From Streptomyces sp. CB02009 (GTDB taxonomy: Bacteria > Actinomycetota > Actinomycetes > Streptomycetales > Streptomycetaceae): a stretch of 64,000 nucleotides of DNA. The DNA is taken from NCBI RefSeq assembly GCF_001905825.1, contig NZ_LIVV01000005.1:1-64000 (forward strand), written 5' to 3'. This document shows, piece after piece, positions 59,530 through 64,000 of the stretch (the stretch's first letter is position 1; every line of letters begins with the position of its first letter). The notes beneath the pieces were generated by a model. The model was not told where the DNA came from and ran no database searches. It saw nothing but the letters and a program-made list of their open reading frames with translations. Made by a program: the position numbers and the translations under genes.

Positions 59530-61071
59530 CTACGCGAACTTCTGGTTCGCCGAGCCGTCGCAGGTCTGGAGCCTGATCGGCTGCTTCGCCGCGCTCTGCG
59601 TGAGGCAGAGGCCCGTCGCGTCGGCCGGGCGGATCGTGGCGCCGTCGCGGACGAACCGCTGGTTGGCGCCGCCGTGGCAGTTCCACAGGACGAGCGCCTT
59701 GCCCGCCTGGTAGCCGGACCCGGGGACGTCGAGGCAGCGGTCCTGGGTCAGCTGGGTGTGGACGGTGCGACGGGTGGAGTCGTACCACCAGCCCTGGTTG
59801 CGGCCGCCGTGGCAGTCCCAGCCGAGGACGGCGGTGCCGTTGGCCGAGGTGGCCGCGTCGACGTCCAGGCAGTTGCCGGTCGCCTGGTTCTTCAGCGGAC
59901 GGTACGCGTCGTCCCAGGCGAGCGGGAAGAGGGTCGGTGTGCCCGAGGAGTTGACGTCGGCGCAACTGGCTTCACGCACACCCGCGTTGTAGATCTGGGT
60001 GAGACAGGAGGCGAAGGCGGCGTGCCCGCGCGCGTTGGGGTGGAAGGACTGCCGTACGGAGTTCTCGTCCGGGGTCCCGGGCTTGGAGAGGTCGATGTAG
60101 AGGCCGCGGGCCCAGGCGTCCTCCATGCAGACCTCGTGGCCGTGGAAGAGCCGCGAGTTGTCGAGGTAGACGGCGCCGGTGGAGGCGGCCGCCGCGCGCA
60201 TCCCGCGCTCGAAGGCGGGGACGGCGGTGTTGCGGCCCCAGACGGTGTCGGAGTCGTAGCCGAGTCCGCCGCAGACCAGCTTCCCGGGGAAGTTCGGGTT
60301 GTCGCGGAAGTCGGGGCCGATCGGGCTGGGGTAGCCCATGAGGACGAGCTTGTAGTCGCCGTCGGCGTAACCGGCGTCGCGCATCACGGTCCTGAGGTCG
60401 CGGACGGTCTGCTCGACCTTGGGGACGAGCGCGTCGACGCGGGCCTGCCAGCCGCCGGCGTACTTGGGCTCGCAGGCGCCCTGGAGGAGCAGGTAGCGCG
60501 TGACGCAGTCGGTCATGACGGGCCCGAACTGCAGGTCGTCGTTGGCGCCGGCGACGAGCGTGATCATCTTGATCCGGGTGTTGCGCGCCTTGACGGCCAG
60601 GTTGTCGCTCTGGACGAGCTCGTCGGCGTACTGCTTCGAGCCGCCGATCCGGATGTTGCCGGTGTACGCGCCGGAGCAGGACACGTTGAACGTGAGGTCC
60701 GCGGGGATTCCGGTGCGGTGGATGGCGGCCTCGGGCGAGCGGTGGCACCAGTTGGTGGGACCGTTGGTCGGGGACTCGTAGGTGCCGACCCCCTCGCCGG
60801 AGATCTCGCTGTCGCCGAGCGAGATCAGGCCGGTCCTGCGCTGGGCGATCGGGCGTTCCTCGGGACTGCCGTAGATCTTGGTGGCCTCGGCGGCGCGGAC
60901 GGCTTCGAGGGCGGGCGGGAGCGGTACGGCGGCGGTCACCGCGGTGGTGCCGGCGGCGTCCGCGGCGGCGGCTCCGGCGGGGGCGGCGGCGGTCATCGTG
61001 CCGAGCGCGGCGGCGGCCGCGGCGACGACGGCGGCGATGGGCCAGCGGTGTCTGTACCTGGTGCGCGTCAT
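59530..61071 (-). CDS. Secreted SGNH/GDSL hydrolase with ricin-type beta-trefoil lectin domain
   Basis: 513 residues with a signal peptide (MTRTRYRHRWPIAAVVAAAA... ending AAAADA). The SGNH blocks are LISLGDSEISGEGVG (Ser nucleophile), VAGAND (Asn) and SFHPNARGHAAF (His). Residues from about 385 form a ricin B-type lectin domain with CLDVDAAT, GWDCHGGRNQGWW, LWNCHGGANQRF and QTCDGSANQKF, three QxW-like repeats. It probably removes acyl groups from a polysaccharide, lipid or ester while the lectin binds carbohydrate. Substrate unknown. It is divergent from fumC. Confidence 0.92.
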   Translation of the reverse strand: MTRTRYRHRWPIAAVVAAAAAALGTMTAAAPAGAAAADAAGTTAVTAAVPLPPALEAVRAAEATKIYGSPEERPIAQRRTGLISLGDSEISGEGVGTYESPTNGPTNWCHRSPEAAIHRTGIPADLTFNVSCSGAYTGNIRIGGSKQYADELVQSDNLAVKARNTRIKMITLVAGANDDLQFGPVMTDCVTRYLLLQGACEPKYAGGWQARVDALVPKVEQTVRDLRTVMRDAGYADGDYKLVLMGYPSPIGPDFRDNPNFPGKLVCGGLGYDSDTVWGRNTAVPAFERGMRAAAASTGAVYLDNSRLFHGHEVCMEDAWARGLYIDLSKPGTPDENSVRQSFHPNARGHAAFASCLTQIYNAGVREASCADVNSSGTPTLFPLAWDDAYRPLKNQATGNCLDVDAATSANGTAVLGWDCHGGRNQGWWYDSTRRTVHTQLTQDRCLDVPGSGYQAGKALVLWNCHGGANQRFVRDGATIRPADATGLCLTQSAAKQPIRLQTCDGSANQKFA

Positions 61072-61177
61072 TGCGCCTCCTGGAAGTGGGGTTACCCACG
61101 GTTTTTACTGGCCGGTACGCCCGATGGGAATACATCGAACAAGACAAGTGCTCATCTTTTATAGGAGGTTGAGGAAC

Positions 61178-62587
61178 ATGAACGACACAGACCAGGCCGA
61201 CGGCTACCGGATCGAACACGACTCCATGGGCGAGGTGCGGGTCCCCGCGCACGCCAAGTGGCGGGCCCAGACCCAGCGGGCCGTGGAGAACTTCCCGGTG
61301 TCCGGGCAGCGCCTGGAGCGCGCCCACATCGAGGCCCTCGCCCGGATCAAGGCCGCCGCCGCCCAGGTCAACGCGGAGCTCGGCGTGATCGACCGGGACC
61401 GCGCCGAGGCCATCGCCTCGGCTGCGGAGGAGGTCGCCGAGGGGCGCTGGGACGAGCACTTCCCGGTGGACGTCTTCCAGACCGGCTCCGGCACCTCGTC
61501 CAACATGAACACCAACGAGGTGATCGCCACCCTCGCCACCGAGCGGCTCCCCGAGGGCCGCGAGGTCCACCCCAACGACCATGTGAACGCCTCGCAGTCC
61601 TCCAACGACGTCTTCCCGTCCTCGATCCACATCGCGGCCACCGGGGCCGTCCTCCGCGACCTGGTCCCCGCCCTCGACCATCTCGCCGCTTCCCTTGAGC
61701 GAAAATCGGCCGAATTCGCATCGGTGGTGAAGTCGGGCCGCACGCACCTCATGGACGCCACCCCGGTCACCCTCGGCCAGGAGTTCGGCGGCTACGCGGC
61801 GCAGATCCGGTACGGCGTCGAGCGGCTGCGCTCGGTCCTCCCCCGGCTCGCCGAACTCCCCCTCGGCGGTACGGCGGTGGGCACCGGCATCAACACCCCG
61901 GCCGGCTTCTCCGCGGCCGTCATCACGGAGGTCGCCCGCGCGACCGGCCTGCCGCTGACCGAGGCCCGCGACCACTTCGAGGCGCAGGGCGCCCGGGACG
62001 CCCTGGTGGAGACGTCCGGGCAGCTCCGGACGATCGCGGTCTCCCTCACCAAGATCGCCAACGATCTGCGCTGGATGGCCAGCGGACCCCGCACCGGCCT
62101 CGCCGAGATCAACCTCCCCGACCTCCAGCCCGGCTCCTCGATCATGCCGGGCAAGGTCAACCCGGTGATCCCCGAGGCGGTCCTCATGGTCGCCGCGCAG
62201 GTGACCGGAAACGACACCACGGTGGCGGTGGCCGGCGCGGCCGGGAACTTCGAGCTCAACGTGATGCTGCCGGTGATGGCCAAGAACCTCCTGGAGTCCG
62301 TACGGCTCCTGGCCAACGCGTCCCGGCTGCTCGCCGACCGCACGGTCGACGGGATCACGGCCAACGCCGAGCGGGCCCGCGAGTACGCCGAGTCCTCGCC
62401 GTCCGTGGTCACCCCGCTGAACAAGTACATCGGCTACGAGGAGGCCGCCAAGGTCGCCAAGAAGTCCCTGGCCGAGCGGAAGACCATCCGCGAGGTGGTG
62501 CTGGAGTCCGGATACGTGGAGCGCGGCGACCTGACGGTCGAGCAGCTGGACGAGGCCCTGGACGTCCTGCGGATGACCCGCCCGTGA
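61178..62587 (+). CDS. fumC: Class II fumarate hydratase FumC
   Basis: 469-residue iron-independent fumarase. The ATG at 61178 is preceded by AGGAGGTTGAGGAAC, a strong ribosome site. The signature GSSIMPGKVNPVIPEA carries the catalytic Ser region. GSGTSSNMNTNEVI and QSSNDVFPSSIH bind substrate. It converts fumarate to malate. With the class I enzyme close by, the cell has both iron-dependent and iron-independent forms, which are often switched by iron or oxidative stress. The promoter region upstream (61072-61177) has no confidently recognised operator. Confidence 0.96.
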   Translation: MNDTDQADGYRIEHDSMGEVRVPAHAKWRAQTQRAVENFPVSGQRLERAHIEALARIKAAAAQVNAELGVIDRDRAEAIASAAEEVAEGRWDEHFPVDVFQTGSGTSSNMNTNEVIATLATERLPEGREVHPNDHVNASQSSNDVFPSSIHIAATGAVLRDLVPALDHLAASLERKSAEFASVVKSGRTHLMDATPVTLGQEFGGYAAQIRYGVERLRSVLPRLAELPLGGTAVGTGINTPAGFSAAVITEVARATGLPLTEARDHFEAQGARDALVETSGQLRTIAVSLTKIANDLRWMASGPRTGLAEINLPDLQPGSSIMPGKVNPVIPEAVLMVAAQVTGNDTTVAVAGAAGNFELNVMLPVMAKNLLESVRLLANASRLLADRTVDGITANAERAREYAESSPSVVTPLNKYIGYEEAAKVAKKSLAERKTIREVVLESGYVERGDLTVEQLDEALDVLRMTRP

Positions 62588-62659
62588 CAGACCCACGCGT
62601 ATGACTCAACCGTGATCCATGCCGCTGCGGTCGTGGGAGCGCGCCCCTAAGATCTGCGC

Positions 62660-63325
62660 ATGACAGGATCGGGCGGCTCTCAGCATTGGGTGCCGGGGGA
62701 GCACATCCTCTGGCGCTACCGCGGCAACGGCACCGGGGACGTGCACATCTGCCGGCCGGTGACGGTCGTCCAGGACACACCGGACCTCCTCGCGGTCTGG
62801 ATGGCGCCCGGCACGGAATGCGTCCGCCCGGTGCTCGCCGACGGCACATCCGTGCACGAGGAGCCCCTCGCCACCCGCTACACCGCGCCGCGGACCACGG
62901 AACGCGCGCGGTGGTCCGGCAGCGGCGTCCTGAAGCTGGCGCGGCCCGGCGAGCCGTGGTCGGTGTGGCTGTTCTGGGAGCGGGGCTGGCGCTTCCGCAG
63001 CTGGTACGTGAACCTGGAGGAGCCGCGGGTCCGCTGGTCCGGCGGCGTCGACTCCGAGGACCACTTCCTCGACATCTCCGTCTACCCCGACCACAGCTGG
63101 CTGTGGCGGGACGAGGACGAGTTCGCGCAGGCGCAGCGGTCCGGTCTGATGGGGCCGGAACAGGCCGCACGCGTGCGGGGCGCGGGGCAGCGGGCGGTGG
63201 ACCGCATCACGGCGTGGGGGGCGCCGTTCTCGGACGGCTGGGAGAACTGGCGGCCCGATCCGGCATGGCGGGTTCCGGAACTGCCGGCCGACTGGGACCG
63301 CACTCCGGCGCACACGGCACCGTGA
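62660..63325 (+). CDS. DUF402-family protein
   Basis: 221-residue cytoplasmic protein. The core (about residues 90-175) has WFRSWYVNLEEP-like RSWYVNLEEP and DHFLDISVYPDHSWLWRDEDEF, the pattern of DUF402/FomD-like domains, which hydrolyse nucleotide-linked substrates in the few studied cases. The conserved acidic cluster (D-x-x-D-x-x-x-D, then RDEDEF) would bind divalent metal. The physiological substrate is unknown. It starts 72 bases after fumC and may be cotranscribed. Confidence 0.85.
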   Translation: MTGSGGSQHWVPGEHILWRYRGNGTGDVHICRPVTVVQDTPDLLAVWMAPGTECVRPVLADGTSVHEEPLATRYTAPRTTERARWSGSGVLKLARPGEPWSVWLFWERGWRFRSWYVNLEEPRVRWSGGVDSEDHFLDISVYPDHSWLWRDEDEFAQAQRSGLMGPEQAARVRGAGQRAVDRITAWGAPFSDGWENWRPDPAWRVPELPADWDRTPAHTAP

Positions 63326-63475
63326 GACCCTTGATGCGCCCCCGGGGTTCAAACGTAGGATCGTCCTCCGCACGGCAGAGGCGGACCGAACGGCACGTCA
63401 GACCGACCGAGCAGCACGTCAACGACCGAACTCAGCGCAGGACCTGACCAGAAGTCATCCACGAGGGGGAGAGCA

Positions 63476-63640
63476 GTGCCGGACGTCTGCCCGGGTGTTC
63501 CGACCCCCGCTGGTGCCACCGCTCGCGGAGCCTTCAGATCCACCGCACACAAGGGGTTTAGCCCCGCCGAAGGCGCGGCATCGGCGAGAAGAGCGAGTGC
63601 ATCGCACCACCGGCCCGGACGGACGGAATCCCACGCGTGA
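63476..63640 (+). CDS. Possible small ORF translationally coupled to the next gene
   Basis: A 54-residue frame with a GTG at 63476 after GAGGGGGAG (5 bases spacing), a better ribosome site than that of the gene downstream. It reads MPDVCPGVPTPAG at the start and ends RTESHA. Its TGA (63638-63640) overlaps the GTG of the next gene (GTGA), a layout typical of coupled translation. The composition is Ala/Arg/His/Ser-rich with no recognised domain. It may be a leader peptide, a small protein, or the true N-terminal region of a frameshifted gene. Confidence 0.45.
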   Translation: MPDVCPGVPTPAGATARGAFRSTAHKGFSPAEGAASARRASASHHRPGRTESHA

Positions 63641-64000
63641 CGGAGCATCCCACCTCCCACGAAGGCCGGCAGCCCCTGGCTGCCCGGTCGCAGGAACGCG
63701 CGCGCCCTCGCCAGGAGGCAGCGGCCGGCCTGCCCTCCGACGTGCCCGCACAGCCGGGCGGGCCGGCGGGCCCGACGGCCGCCGCGACCCCGGGCGCCGA
63801 CGTGCCCCCGCCCCCGCCGGCCACGGCTCCCGGCAGCCCCGGCACCATGGCCGTCGCCGTGTCGGCGCAGCTCCAGGGCGGCGGCCGCGGCGGGGACGCC
63901 GTCGCGCGGCGCGAGGGCGAGAAGCTGCGGTTCGTCGGGGCGGCGACGCGGCGCATCGCCCGCGGCATCGACCTGGACGAGATCGTGCTCGGCCTGTGCC
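63637..64000 (+). CDS. N-terminus of a probable SpoIIE/RsbU-type phosphatase (cut by window edge)
   Basis: Open frame from a GTG at 63637 to the window end, about 121 codons. It begins VTEHPTSHEGRQPLAARSQ and continues with Pro/Ala-rich sequence. After this comes EGEKLRFVGAATRRIARGID and LDEIVLGLC, which resembles the segment before GAF domains in Streptomyces SpoIIE-type phosphatases. That assignment is tentative because the catalytic domain is outside the window. The start overlaps the stop of the small ORF. Confidence 0.6.
   Translation, partial: MTEHPTSHEGRQPLAARSQERARPRQEAAAGLPSDVPAQPGGPAGPTAAATPGADVPPPPPATAPGSPGTMAVAVSAQLQGGGRGGDAVARREGEKLRFVGAATRRIARGIDLDEIVLGLC

Overview
The window reads as chromosomal DNA of a high-GC actinomycete, almost certainly a Streptomyces. 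Protein-coding frames have strongly G/C-biased third positions, GTG and TTG starts follow clear GGAGG-type ribosome sites, and the gene content is typical of the genus: a WhiB-like regulator, a SARP/AfsR-type regulator, SpoIIE-type phosphatase plus RsbW-like ATPase domains, a serpin, a subtilase and a GH18 chitinase. From memory of the S. coelicolor map, the block fumC - class I fumarase - DUF1707 gene - wblI - glpX - DUF4245 gene - nitroreductase - xseB/xseA - permease - ispH - ppgK - ychF corresponds to roughly SCO5042-SCO5061. The species cannot be named from sequence alone.

Layout. 1-5.8 kb (minus strand): a complete peptide ABC importer in the order binding lipoprotein, two permeases and two ATPases, the last cut by the window edge. 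A hairpin separates the binding protein from the permeases. 6.4-8.3 kb: typA. 8.6-11.1 kb: a second, large peptide-binding lipoprotein. 11.7-15.2 kb (plus): a three-gene succinate dehydrogenase/fumarate reductase operon. 15.2-19.3 kb: a GH18-like membrane-anchored protein, a TPM-domain envelope protein and PspA. 19.4-22.5 kb: a PAS-PAS-GAF-PP2C-HATPase phosphatase and a stand-alone anti-sigma-like ATPase. 22.7-27.8 kb: a NUDIX hydrolase, a 59-residue protein, an NCS1 permease with a cysteine-rich tail, a GntR/UTRA regulator and a secreted chitinase whose promoter overlaps a DasR-like site. 28.1-32.5 kb: a septum-formation-domain membrane protein, a serpin, and a secreted subtilase with a P-domain. 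32.7-37.5 kb: a PLP-dependent threonine-synthase-like enzyme, a DUF4232 lipoprotein and a SARP/NB-ARC/TPR regulator.

37.6-44.06 kb is the accessory interval. It holds an isolated tRNA T-arm-like sequence, a DIP1984-type protein, a tight three-gene run (CPCC cysteine-rich protein, HEAT-repeat protein, DUF6000 protein), and a 1181-residue protein that I read as a PD-(D/E)XK-like nuclease fused to an NB-ARC/STAND ATPase, TPR-like helical repeats and a transglutaminase-like C-terminus without the catalytic cysteine. This architecture resembles antiviral STAND (Avs-type) proteins and is the best candidate in the window for an undescribed system. It is visibly less G/C-rich than its surroundings and ends in a perfect hairpin.

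44.1-64 kb is conserved core: ychF, a DUF6542 protein, ppgK, ispH, an APC permease, xseA/xseB, a malonic-semialdehyde-reductase-like nitroreductase, a DUF4245 protein, glpX, wblI, a DUF1707/LiaF-like protein, class I fumarase, a secreted HAD acid phosphatase, a lipoprotein, an SGNH hydrolase with a ricin-type lectin domain, fumC, a DUF402 protein, and the start of a gene resembling a phosphatase-type regulator, preceded by a coupled small ORF. Several convergent gene pairs are separated by tandem repeats with periods of 9, 15, 16 and 34 bp. No rRNA, complete tRNA, insertion sequence or CRISPR array was recognised.
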